Source: Pelecanus crispus (lineage: Eukaryota; Chordata; Aves; Pelecaniformes; Pelecanidae). Taken from it: 64,000 nt of DNA. The stretch covers positions 72,001 to 136,000 of the forward strand of contig NC_134643.1 of assembly GCF_030463565.1 (NCBI RefSeq), written 5' to 3'. Each line of letters opens with the position of its first letter. Position 1 is the stretch's first letter. Both the position numbers and the translations under genes were made by a program. Shown here one piece after another: positions 24,301-36,300 of this stretch. The notes under the pieces are model-generated. The model was not told where the DNA came from. It did not search any database and saw only the letters and a list, made by a program, of their open reading frames with translations.

Positions 24301-27300
24301 GGGGTTTGAGTAGCCACAGTGCTTGTTGTTTTGTTATCAGGTCCAGAGACCTTCTCTTTCTTTTGAGGGTACTGATTAGCGTTGACCACGGCTCGATAGG
24401 CATGGGCCAGTCCCCAGCATGTTGCAATGATTTGTGTCTCTCTGGAGCTACCAGGGTGACAACATACTTCTTCCAAATACTTTACTAATTCTTCAGGATT
24501 CTGCACTTGTTCAGGGGTGAAGTTCCAAAACACTGGAGGTCCCCACTGCCCTAGGTACTTGCGCATACGATCCCACACACCCTGCCACTCATAACTATCC
24601 AGCCTTGGGGTAGATCTCTGGATGGTATTTTTAAACTGCTTACTGACCTTTATCAAAATGGAAACAACATTCCCAAGAATTATCAATAGAAGTATCTTAA
24701 CTGCCCAGGGGTGTTCAAGATACAGGAAAGTTGTTGTAATGAAGGAGGAAACATCATAGAAGAAAGCAGCAAAGGTGCCATTCTGTATTTCCTCCACAAC
24801 AAGCCTCTCAGAGTAAGAAGTATAATTGCTAACTCTCTCTATGAGGTAGTACCCGAAGTACAGTAGTGACTTCTGTATGAAACCCAAATACCAAAGAATG
24901 CTCAAGGTCAGGGTTTTGATAAGGAGCCTCCCAAGCAAAAGATCATGAATCACTGCAGAGCATAGCACACTACACAAACTGACAGCAAGCTTTAACGCGT
25001 GCTGCAAAAAAAAGAACATGGTGCAGATCAGAAGAACTAATATCGTGATCGGCAACTGTTAACAGACTCCTTAATACACTCTGATTAATCTGTTGTTATC
25101 TCAAGCCCCACGTTGGGCGCCAAAAAGGACTGTCGTGGTTTAGCCCCAGCCAGCAACTAAGCACCACGCAGCCGCTCGCTCACTCCCCCTACCCCGATGG
25201 GATGGGGGAGAGAATTGGAGGAGTAAGAGTGAGAAACACTCCTGGGCTGAGATAAGAACAGTTTAATAATTGAAATAAAGTAAAATAGTAATGCTAATAG
25301 TAACAGTATAATAATGATAATAATAATAATGATACACGAAGCAAGTGATGCACAATGCAATTGCTCACCACCCGCCGACCGATACCCAGACAGTTCCCGA
25401 GCAGCGATCGCTGCTCCCCGGCCAACCCCCCCCAGTTTATATACTGAGCATGACGTCATATGGTATGGAATAGCCCTTTGGTCAGTTTGGATCAACTATT
25501 CTGGCTGTGCCCCCTCCCAGTTTCTTGTGCGCCTGGCAGAGCATGGGAAGCTGAAAAAGTCCTTGACTAGCATAAGCAGTGCTCAGCAACAACTACAAAC
25601 ATCAGCCTGTTATCAACATTCTTCTCCTACTAAATCCAAAACACAGCACTATGCCTGCTGTTAGGAAGAAAATTAACTCTATCCCAGCCGAAACCAGGAC
25701 ATATGGAATCATAGAAATAAGATATGGGTTCCCCGTTAACCTGCTTAGTCCACATCCATGGAAGCTCATGTATTTGATTTGTCTTAGATTTCTAGACACT
25801 AGAGCAAAGACTTGGGTCTGTTTCTCTTCTTGGCAGCTGATTGTCAAGACAGGTACAAGGCATTGCAGCTTCATTTTGACATCCTTGCTTGCATACTTAA
25901 TGTGTCTGTGTTTGTATATTCTCTGGCACAATGCGGTTCAGCGAGTTTCAGAGTTCTAGTTGCTGGTCAGATAACAGACTTTTACAATCATTTTCCACCA
26001 TCACTTAGTCTGTCTTAGTTTTCCCTTCTGTTAAGTCACAATAGACTTTGTGGTACTGTCTTAAACACATCTTCCTTCTTGTCCATTTTATATCTCAGTT
26101 ATTTGTAGATTTATGTCTCCTCTACTGCTCTTTTGTTGAACTTGCATATCTGTGTAGCACTGCTAATACTAAGATACATCCTTAGTAGAGGGATCTCCTG
26201 ACTCATTAAGTACTTCCCTGTCTCCAGAGTCAGTCACATCTTCTGGTCTTCGAGTCTTCGAAAACTGATTGAAGTGATGGATGTGTAATGACAACTTATC
26301 TCTAACTACAGTCTGAGTAGACTGTCAAAAAGATTTTAGTTCCTCAGTTCCCTGGTTTACAGTAAATACCAATTTCAGGAGTTATTCTTAACCGGGTCTT
26401 TCTGTCTCACTTTGTCTTCCTCTGATTAAGGGAATTAATATCATAGTCCAAGGTCTTTTTGTTAATGTATGTCAGATCTTCATGGAAGGTCTCAAAACTC
26501 ACTACTCTCATTAACAATAGAATTCTCTGAGGTTTTTTTTCTCAGCAGTTTTTACCAGACTGCTGTAATCACTTATTCAGTTTCTAGTGTCTCTGTCATC
26601 TGAATGTGACTTTTTTTCCTCCAGATGTCACAGTGAGAAATGCTCTTCAACATTTGTAAGTAGTAAACCTAGCTGCTTGCTCAGTTGTCACACACTCTGG
26701 TATTTCCCATTAAAGGTAAGAGAGCTGAAGAATCTGCAGCAGCAATACATACTAGTCGGGGTAGAATCAGCTGAAAATTCTCGTTTAAAAGCACGACTGC
26801 AGGAATATCAGCAAGATGCAGATAAACAGCAGCGTCTCCAAGAACAGCTGAAGCAAGAATGTGTTTTCTACCAGCAGGAGCTCCAGCAGTTTAGGTGAGA
26901 ATTGTCTGTCTTCTCACTGTCTCAGAGATGCAAATGTGCCATTTCTTTCATTCAAAGAGCAACTGTGGGCAGAAGGCAAAGAAAGCACTGAGAACCTCAG
27001 CCTTACCCATGTCAGCTGTTACTAAATCACTTTGCCCTGTTCAGCAGTGGGCACATGTTTCCCTTGTTCAGCTTTTGCCTCAGACTTAGGGTGAAGGATT
27101 ACAGCCCAATATGTTGGAAGGAAATGCCTGTGTGAAATAGATCGATGACCTTGTAATTTTTATTTCCTTCATCACTGGTGGCCAATATCATCTGTTTGAG
27201 AGGAAACTTAGGCTGTTTCTTGTATTGGAGCTTATGTATATAATTACAGAACTCTCCATTGCAAGCTGATGATGAACACCCTTTATTATCCCACTGATAT

Positions 27301-30300
27301 AATTGTTTAGAAAATACTTATTTTGTATGACTGTCTAATCCTTTGTTTCACTTGCTTTATGTCTTCTATTTTTAAAAAAGTCTGTAATTCAAGTCTAGTA
27401 AACTGTCATCTCCAGCTGGACTAAAACTAGTCAGACAAATATCTTGTTCTAAAAATGGGGAAAAAATCCTTTTAGGTACTTCAGAGATCCATCTAAGAAT
27501 GACTGAACCTGAAGTGAAATAGGTGGAGTTTTTTTGTGGAAAGATGTATGGCTTATCTTTGTCCAAAGTGATATAAAAACTTACAGTGCTCCTTCCCACT
27601 CCCCCTGTCCTCAGTCTGACCCTCAAACTAACACTTCAGATCTCATAAAGTTTGAAGCAGCTTACAAATTTTATTTATCTCCTGATAAAAGAAAAAGAGA
27701 TTTATTTCCTGTCTAACTTCTACAGTGTAAATGAAGCTAAGGCCTCAAGTTTGCACGTTGGGATCAATGCTATGGTTCTGGTGCATATTTGACTGAGGCA
27801 GTGATTAATATTATGATGACAAGTGGTATTGTCAATGACTTGCTTGACAAAACTCTCTGTACAGCAAGATCAAACCAATGTCCAGGAACACCAAAAGTGT
27901 AAGCATTGAACAATCTGCAGCGTTGAGCCAAATACAGAATACTTCCTTAAACCTGCTTTTAAGGTTCCTGTACTTAAGTGGGTTGTTTTGTTTTGGTTTA
28001 TTTATAAAATTTCTTTTCTGGCATGGGGTAATGATAGCAAATAGAATCATCCTCACCTCATTCTGAGCTGGATACCTGGATATCATAAGTGATACTGGTA
28101 ACTTCCTGGTAATTTCCTTTGTGTCGTACTGGGCAGACAAGAGAAAGCTACCTGGGAAAAGCAGAACAGCAGCATAAAGGAGCAGTACCTGATGGTTATA
28201 GCAGAAAAAGACAAGCAACTAAGCCATTTACAAAGGATCATGCAAGAAATGAGATTGCCCCTCAGCAAGTCTCAAATCGTAGAGGAGCAGTACCAAACGA
28301 AGGTGGGTGGAAATACACAGATTCTTTATTGCATGGAAATGTGAGGCTTGAAATTCAGCCAAAGTAGCATGTGTTGCTTGTATTGAGCTCGTACAGACTG
28401 CAGTGTCGGATTTTGTTGCGTGGCCTCCAAGGACTACACCAACAATCCAACTTGGATCATTGAAAACCTTTAGAAATCTCTGGCATACCCATATGTGCTC
28501 TTCCCTTAGTTCATGGTTCCTAATGTTTCAAGAAAGGTAGTGAGAGAGACAGGGGCTCCTAGGCACCTTAGGTCCTTCTAAGCAGTATGGAACTTCTCAG
28601 GTCTTTCTGGCTATTTTAGAATTGCCTCTTATACTGTGTTTGAATCAAAGATCTTCCGCTGTAGTTCTCCTTTTAATGTCACATTCTAATTTTTAAGTTT
28701 CTTATTGAATTTTTATTGCTGTTTTTACCATGACAGGGATCTACAATCCTGACTCAAGCCCAGAAAAGCTGAGTGTTGAACATTGTACTTTCTGCCTTCT
28801 TTCCCCTGTATCACTCCTAACAGTGGAGTGGAATATGCTGAATATTTTGGTTGGTCTAGGGAAGGACGCTTGCCTGCTGCATGTACAATACCATTATGAG
28901 TAAGGAAAGAACTCTCCTGCCCACAGTGACTCCAGTGAGAAGCTTTCGTGTCAGTGGAGGAGGGAGGAAATCTCCCCTTAACCCTTTGACACACACGTGC
29001 ATATATGCAAAGAAAAAGCTAGAACAATGTGCATGTGATGCTCTCCAGGAGAATGCTTCAATGCTAACCTTTTAGTCTGTGTTGAATGAGAGCAGTGTGA
29101 ACATTGCTTTGGTTTTTTTGTTTGTTTTTCTTATCCTCATTCATACGCTTTTTTTCCCTTCCTGTATTGTAGACAGCTTTAAGACAGCTTTTGAGAAGGA
29201 CCCATCATATGTGCAAGTTCAGTGATCTTTCCTAATTGTTTGGATTTTCAGATGGCTTTTAGGATATTTCTGTTTATTCCCCATTTGCTGTTTTGCTTGA
29301 ACAGATCAAGTTCCAGGCCTAGGAATAATTTTGGGCTTTGACCTTGGAATACTAAACAGAGAGGACTGATATGAGTGGGTTGTCACAGGTGCAGTATATT
29401 TTTCATTGTTCTTTCCCTGGCAGATTTCTTCAGAAGTTTTGAGAGGGGACTTTTCAAGCCTAGAAACAGAGACAAAACATCTCCAGGCCCAGCTAAGTGA
29501 CAGCCTGAAAGAACTGCACCAAAAAGAGCTCAGAATTCAGCAGTTAAACAGCAAGGTACTGATTATATCTTATACTTGCTTGCAGAGTCTGGGATGAGGA
29601 ATGTGGGGAAGAGGGTAGGCTTGAATAGGGCTCAGGGAGCAGGAATGAATCTTTCTGTTCTTGTGGGCATTTAGTGAAGTAATGCAAAATCACAAATATT
29701 AGAAGAGACTTCTGGAGATGATCTAGTACATCCTTCTGCTGCTCAAAGCAGCACTGTCACCAACATTCGATCAGGTCAGCCATGACTTTGCCTAGCTGAG
29801 TGGTGAAAGAATAGAGATTCCAGAACCTCTCTGGGCCTTCGTCCAATGCTGCTCTACTCTACGCTTTTAATGTAAATGTTTTTTGTAATGTTTAGTCTGA
29901 CTCTTCCAAGCCACAGTCTGTGGCTGTGGCCCCTTATTATATTTTCTGCCATTATCAAAAAGAGTTTGGCTCTGTCTACTTTATGACTCCCTTTAATTTC
30001 ATTGTAAGCTATTGTAAAATGACCCTTTAGCCTCCTCTTTAGCAGGCTAAAGCAGCCCAGCTCTCACATGCATCATGTGCTCCAATCCCTCGATGATCTC
30101 AGCAGCCTTTTCCTGGACTCCTTCCCATTTCTCTATCCAGTTTAGAATTATTTATGTTGGAAAAGACCCTTAAGATTACTGAGTCCAACTGTTAACCTAG
30201 CACTGCCAAGTCCACTGCTAAGCCATGTCCCTAAGTGCCACAACTACACATCTTTTAAATACCTCCAGGGATGGTGACTTAACCACTTCCCTGGGCAGCC

Positions 30301-33300
30301 TGTTCCAATGCTTGACAACTCTTTCCCTGAAGAAATTTTTCCTAATATTGAATCTAAACTTCCCCTGGCGCAACTTGAGGCCCTTTCCTCTCCTTCTATC
30401 GCTTGTTACTTGGGAGAAGAGACTGACACCCACCTCACTACAACCTCCTTTTAGATAGTTGTAGAGAGCGATAAGGTCTCCCCTCAGCCTTCTTTTCTCC
30501 AGCCTAAACAACCCCAGTTCCCTCAGCTGCTCCTCATAAGACTTGTGCTCTAGACCCTTCACCAGCTTCACTGCCCTTCTTTGGACACGCTCCAGCAACT
30601 CAATGTCTTTCTTGTAGTCAGGAGCCCAAAACTGAACATTGTATTTGAGGTGTGGCTTCACCAGTGCTGAGTACAGGGGCACGATCGCTTCCCTAGTCCT
30701 GCTGGCCACACTGTTGCTGATACAAGCCAGGATGCTGTTGGCCTTCTTGGCTGACTGGGCAATACTGTCAGCTCATATTCAGCTGGCTGTCGACCAACAG
30801 CCCCAGGTCCTTTTCCACCTGGCAGCTTTCCAGCCACTCTTCCCCAAGCCTGTAGCGTTGCATGGGGTTGTTGTGACCCAAGTGCAGGACCCGGCACTGA
30901 GCCTTGTTGATCCTCATACAGTTGGCCTCGGCCCATCAATCCAGCCTATCTGGATCCCTCTGTTGGAGCTTTCTACCCTCAAGCAGATCAACAGTCCCAC
31001 CAAACTTGGTGTCGTCTTCAGACTTACTGAGGTTGCGTTTGATCCCCTCATCCAGATCATTGATAAAGATATTAAACAGAACTGGTCCCAGTACTGAGCC
31101 CTGGGGAAACACCACTTGTGACCGGCCGCTGCTGGATTTAATTCCGTTCGCCACAACTCTTTGGGCTTGGCCATCCAGCCAGTTTTTTACAGTGAACAGT
31201 ACACCCAGCCAAGCCATGAGCAGCCAGTTTCTCGAGGAGAATGCTGTGGGAAACGGTGTCAGAGGCTTTAGTAACGTGTAGGTAGACAACATCCATAGCC
31301 TTTCCCTCGTCTGCTAAGTGGGTCACCTTGTCATAGAAGGAGATCAGGTTAGTCAAGCAGGAGCTGCCTTTCATAAAACCCATGCTGACTGGGCCTGATT
31401 ACCTGGTTGTCCTGTACGTGCTGTGTGATGGCACTCAAGACTATCTGCTCCATAACGTTCCCCAGCACCAAGGTCAGGCTGACAGGTCTGTAGTTCCCCA
31501 GATCCTCCTTCTGGTCCTCCTTGCAGATTGGTGTCACATTTGCTAACCTCCAGTCAACTGGGACCTCTCCAGGTGAAAATGAGTGACATAAAACCTGTCC
31601 CAGTATTCCAGGTACAGTCTTTTTGGTACCAAGCAGAGCAGGTAATAACTTCCCTCAATCCGCTGGCCTTGCTTCTCCTAATGTAGCCCCGTAGACAGTT
31701 TGCCTTGTTCACAATGAGGATGCACTTTTGGCTTGTATTCAGCTGGGCAGCTGCTGTAACTCCCTGGTCCTTTACAGCAGGGCTGTTGCCTTGGCTGTCT
31801 CTTTCCATCCTATACTGATGCATGGGTTTTGCCTCAGGTGCAGAAGTTTACACTTTTCCTTATTGAACTTGAGATTTATGTTGGCCCAATCCTCAAGTTT
31901 CTCAGGGTCCCTCAGATTGAAGTTTTGGTCTTTGTCATGTCAGCTACTCCCCAAAATTCAATATTGGCTGCAAATTTGCTGATGCTATACTCTGTCATAA
32001 CTTATATTGCTGTCAGTGTTGAGCAATATGTGCCCCAGGTAGGCCCCAGGAGTATTCTGCTCATTGCTGGCTGTCAAGCCATTGATCATTGCCTTTGAGT
32101 CCAGTGGTCCAGCCAATTTTTGACTCGTAGCTCCTTAGTTTGCAAATGTGAATACTGTGGGTGGTGATGTTAAAAGCTCTGTGTACTGAAGCTGGCTGGG
32201 ATGGAGTTAATTTTCTTCATAGCAGCCCCCAGGGTGCTGTATTACAGATTTGTGACTAAAGCAGTGTTGATAACACACCAATGTATTAGCTATTGCTGAA
32301 CAGTTCTTGCACAACATTAAGGCCTTCTCCGTTTCTCACTCTGCTCTTCCTGCACTGAGTCAGGGGTGGCCAAGAGCTAGGGAGAGGTCACAACTGGGAC
32401 AGCTGACCTGGATGGACCAGAGGGATATTCCAGGCCATATATAGGTCACATTCAGGAGGATCAGTGACAGTAGTATCTGAATCAGCAACTTCTCTGCCAC
32501 TGAATTTTAGTGCCCTTTCTCTAAAGTGACCAGAAGGAGAAAGGAGGAGGGAGGAGAGAAGGGGAGAGGGGAGGAAGAGGACAGATTGGCAGGGGGACAG
32601 TGGGGGCAGGATGGAGGGATGGGGGAGAGAGGGAGACCAGACAGAGGGACCAGAGAGTAAGATTATGGGAAGTTGTTTCCAGGTTCCATTTCTATTGTCA
32701 GGAGTTCTTTCTAGCCTCCTGCTTTCTAGACTCCTGAAGGAAGTCCCTCCTTCGGAAGGCATGCTTGTGATCTTCAGTGCTGCCTGCGATCTTGAAAAAG
32801 TTTCGGTATTTCAGTGCAGAATCACAAGCAGTCTGATTCCCACATTGAAATGGAAGACTCAGAGTTTAGCAATCTTCAGAAAGACAGTTGTATTCAAGGA
32901 GACAGCAAAAATATAAAATCATAATTTATTGGTGATATTTCTGAAAGGTTTAGGTCAATCTCGGCACTTTAGAAATCTTGTTTTGGAGGCGTGTTACTCT
33001 GTACATCATGTTGATGTTTTGGGACTCCTGTTCTGGAAACCTTAGCCACAAGCTACTGTTGGAGATTATCAGTGGTCTTTGGACCCTAGTAACATGCAGT
33101 GTGGCAGTTCCCATGTTCTCAATCGAATTCTTACCCTCAGTTACACAGAGAACAATTTTGCTCTTGCAAAAATATGAGTTCTTTACTTAGCAGTTGTGTT
33201 CTCTTCTCAGCTATCTCAGGTCTTTGAGGAGAAGAATGCCCTCTCCCTCCAGCTGCGCGGTAGCAGTCGGAACATCTGTGAGAGCCATCAGCACTACAAT

Positions 33301-36300
33301 GAGGTTCTGAACCGCTGCTTGGTGCTTGAGAGGCAGCTCCAGGAGCTGCAGTCTGCAGACAAGGGCATGGTAAGGGTGGTCTTCTTGGTGCAAGGGAGGG
33401 AAAAGATTATTGCAGATGGCTCTACTAACTGCAGCATTGTAGCTACTTTCTATCCTCTTCTTTCAGTGCTATCTGCCATATATTCATGCTTTCTTTCAGG
33501 AGTTGTTTGCAACAGACGCTGCTCCAGGAGCACCCCAAGAAAAGAATGAGCCTCAGAGAGGCAGTTACACACCAGAACTGCAGGAGTTGCAGCTGAGGTA
33601 AAGAAAGCCTGAGAAAACAGGTGTAGGGATTTTAGTGGGCTAGTGATGAGTCTATTTCTGTTACTCTCTGTCAGAGTGTTGGAAAAACTCAGTTCCACAC
33701 TAGGACCTTGTGGAAGTGGAGGAACTGTTATATGCACTTGACAGCTGTTGTTAGTTATCTCTTTGGGTAGAATTTAAAAAAATGAAGAGACAACATGCAG
33801 CAGCAATTCCAGTTGACCATCACTAGCCAAACTAGCATCTTTGATTTGATGGGCTGGGTCCTCAGTAACTGCTTAAGTATATCAGTGGCCCTGGTCTCAA
33901 GGCTGTTAGCCTGAAGGTGTTTGAAATTGAGACATAGCACATGATTCCTTGTAACCTTCTGGAACTAAGATCTAGGACATGATTCCTCATACCCTTTCAA
34001 AATAATTTTCAGAAGGTGGGACCATGGACAACAGAGCCAAGGAACTCCTTCCTGATGTGACACAGAAGCTTTAAGAGATTTATCTTCTCTCTTGCTTTCC
34101 AAATAATTTAAATATATTAATAAAAGATAACTAAGGGTTCTGTGTGAAGTGGAAGGGAATTGGAGTCTATTCACGTACTGCATCAGTAAATACAATAGAA
34201 ACAGAACAGTCCATGGATTAGCCCTTTTTTGGCATATGCTTGGTTATTTTCTGACAGGTTGTCCGAAACAGAACATTTACATAGCAGCACAAAGCAGGAT
34301 CTGAGGTATTTAGAGGAGCAGCTGGAGGAAGAACGGGACCGTCGTCTTGCTGTAGAGGAGGCGCTCTCTGCAGCACAGGATCAGATCAGGAGGTGAGGGA
34401 GCTTGAGCACAGGCAGTATCACCATAGAAATATGGTGACCCTAGCTCTGTGTTCATCTGCACTTCATTACATCCTTCTGTCAAATGTCACTGGGGGTATA
34501 GAAATGACTGTTCCATGTCTATCATAGAATCACAGAATGGTTGAGGTTAGAAGGGACCTCTGGAGGTCATCTGGTCCAGTGCCCCCGCTCAAGCAGGGCT
34601 ACCTAGAGCCAATTGCCCAGGACCATGTCCAGATGGTTTTTGAATATCTCCAAGGATGAAGACTTCACAACCTCCCTGGGCAACCTGTGCCAATCCTCAG
34701 TCACCCTTACAGTAAAAGTGTTTCCTGATGTTCAGGCTATCCTTCAGTTGTAGACAAAGGTAGAATGAGACAACTGACTAGACATTAAGACAAATTCTGA
34801 TTAGAAATGAGATGCCAGCTTTCTCAATGAGTTAAATTAACTACTGGAAAATATAATTCGGAGACTGGGAATTGGGTGAAGGCAGAAGAGGAGTTTTCAT
34901 ACTTCCAGGGGATTTGTCTCCTCAGTAAGCACCTGTCTATCACGGGCAAAACAGTCTTGACTTGAAAAATGCCACTCAATTTTAATATATTGCCAATTAA
35001 CATAAACTTCTAATTATTTTGGGTATTGAGAAACAATTAAACACTTAGGGAAAACACTTCCCCCCACCTTTCCCAGGCTCAACTTCAATCTAGACACCTC
35101 TCCTCCCCACTTTCTAGTATCCAGTCCTGTTGTTTGCACCGCACATTACACTCAATCCCTTTGGTGATGCAAAGGGCAGTGTAGGAGGCTGGGGTCAGTA
35201 TGTAGCAATTTCTCTCTTCTGCTCCTTGTTTCTTACTCATTTCCTCCTTCCCCTAATAGCTACCACCCTTTGTTAAATATGTTTGAGCAGAGGCACCATA
35301 TGCTCTTCTGGTTGTAGTTTTGGCACACAGTGAGGCAGCTGTGACTGGTACAGGGCACTTCATGGCCTCCTGCCGCACAGCTCTCCCTTGCAACTCCCCA
35401 TTACCAAAACCTTGCCGTTTATGCCTAATACACTGTGTATCTCAGGTTACTTGACAGACACCCTTATAGTCAGCAGAGAAAAGGAGGCTGACCTAGACTA
35501 GATGTTAGGATTAGGATGCAGTGAGTCGCATTTAAGAAATGCATGTTTCTCCTTGTTGACTATAAAAGTGCCTTTTATCATGTAACTTCGTTGTAGGCAC
35601 TTGCACATTTGCGCTTGCATTTTCTGGTAATTAAAATAAACCTCACTACTGGAGTCTTTTACATGAAAACAATGCCTTTCTTCTGACGCACATGCTGATT
35701 CAGCAGAAGAATAATGGTCTGGATGAAGTTCCCTGGTAATTGCTACACAGACAACTGTAGCCCCTTCTAGCATTAAAGTCTATGAAAGCCTCTTACAACT
35801 GATTTCACTTCACTAATTAATGCTAGCCCGAAGATTTGACAGTGCTGCTTCTGCATTTCATTCTTTAATAGTATCTTATCAATCTTGAATATCTCTCACT
35901 AGAAAATTGTTAGCAAGAACCAGCACTATTGGGACCAAAGTTGGCTTCCAAAATAATTTCATAGAATTTAAAATATACAGTTAAATAATCTGCCCTGGCT
36001 TCTTTCAAGTCACGCACCATGAAATTTCAGTTGAAATTGTAGAACACTACTTGAAATGTAGAGCACAGGGACCTCAGTTAAGTTAAAGAGTTTGAAATTC
36101 CTGAAAGACAAAAGGCAAAAAACAGCACCAAAAAAATCATGAGTTTTGAAGTGACAGGGTATAAATTAGGTAAGAAAGGACTCCATTGCCAGCAGCAGAA
36201 TTGTCCTCCCTACTGGAGAGGAATGGTAATCTGCACATCGTGCAGTATGGAGGTTTTACTTTTCTCCCTGACTATGTCAAGTGAGGCCACGGCTTGCTCG

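Larger units (their letters stand above)
18801..25701 (-). mobile_element. Complete endogenous retrovirus (ERV-L-like, env-less)
   Basis: A 6.9-kb provirus lies antisense in a GOLGB1 intron: LTR, primer-binding site, gag, pro-pol, LTR. Both LTRs are 571 bp, start TG and end CA, and by eye differ at one base (19250 region, A versus G). They are flanked by TATGG at 18796-18800 and 25702-25706, a 5-bp target duplication. Gag and pro-pol frames are long and open, separated by one in-frame TAG. There is no env frame and no dUTPase domain. The pol sequence and 5-bp duplication fit the ERV-L (class III) side of avian ERVs; the primer site is of tRNA-Lys type, not Leu. Near-identical LTRs indicate a recent insertion. 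Family placement is inference and needs a pol tree. Confidence 0.95.
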
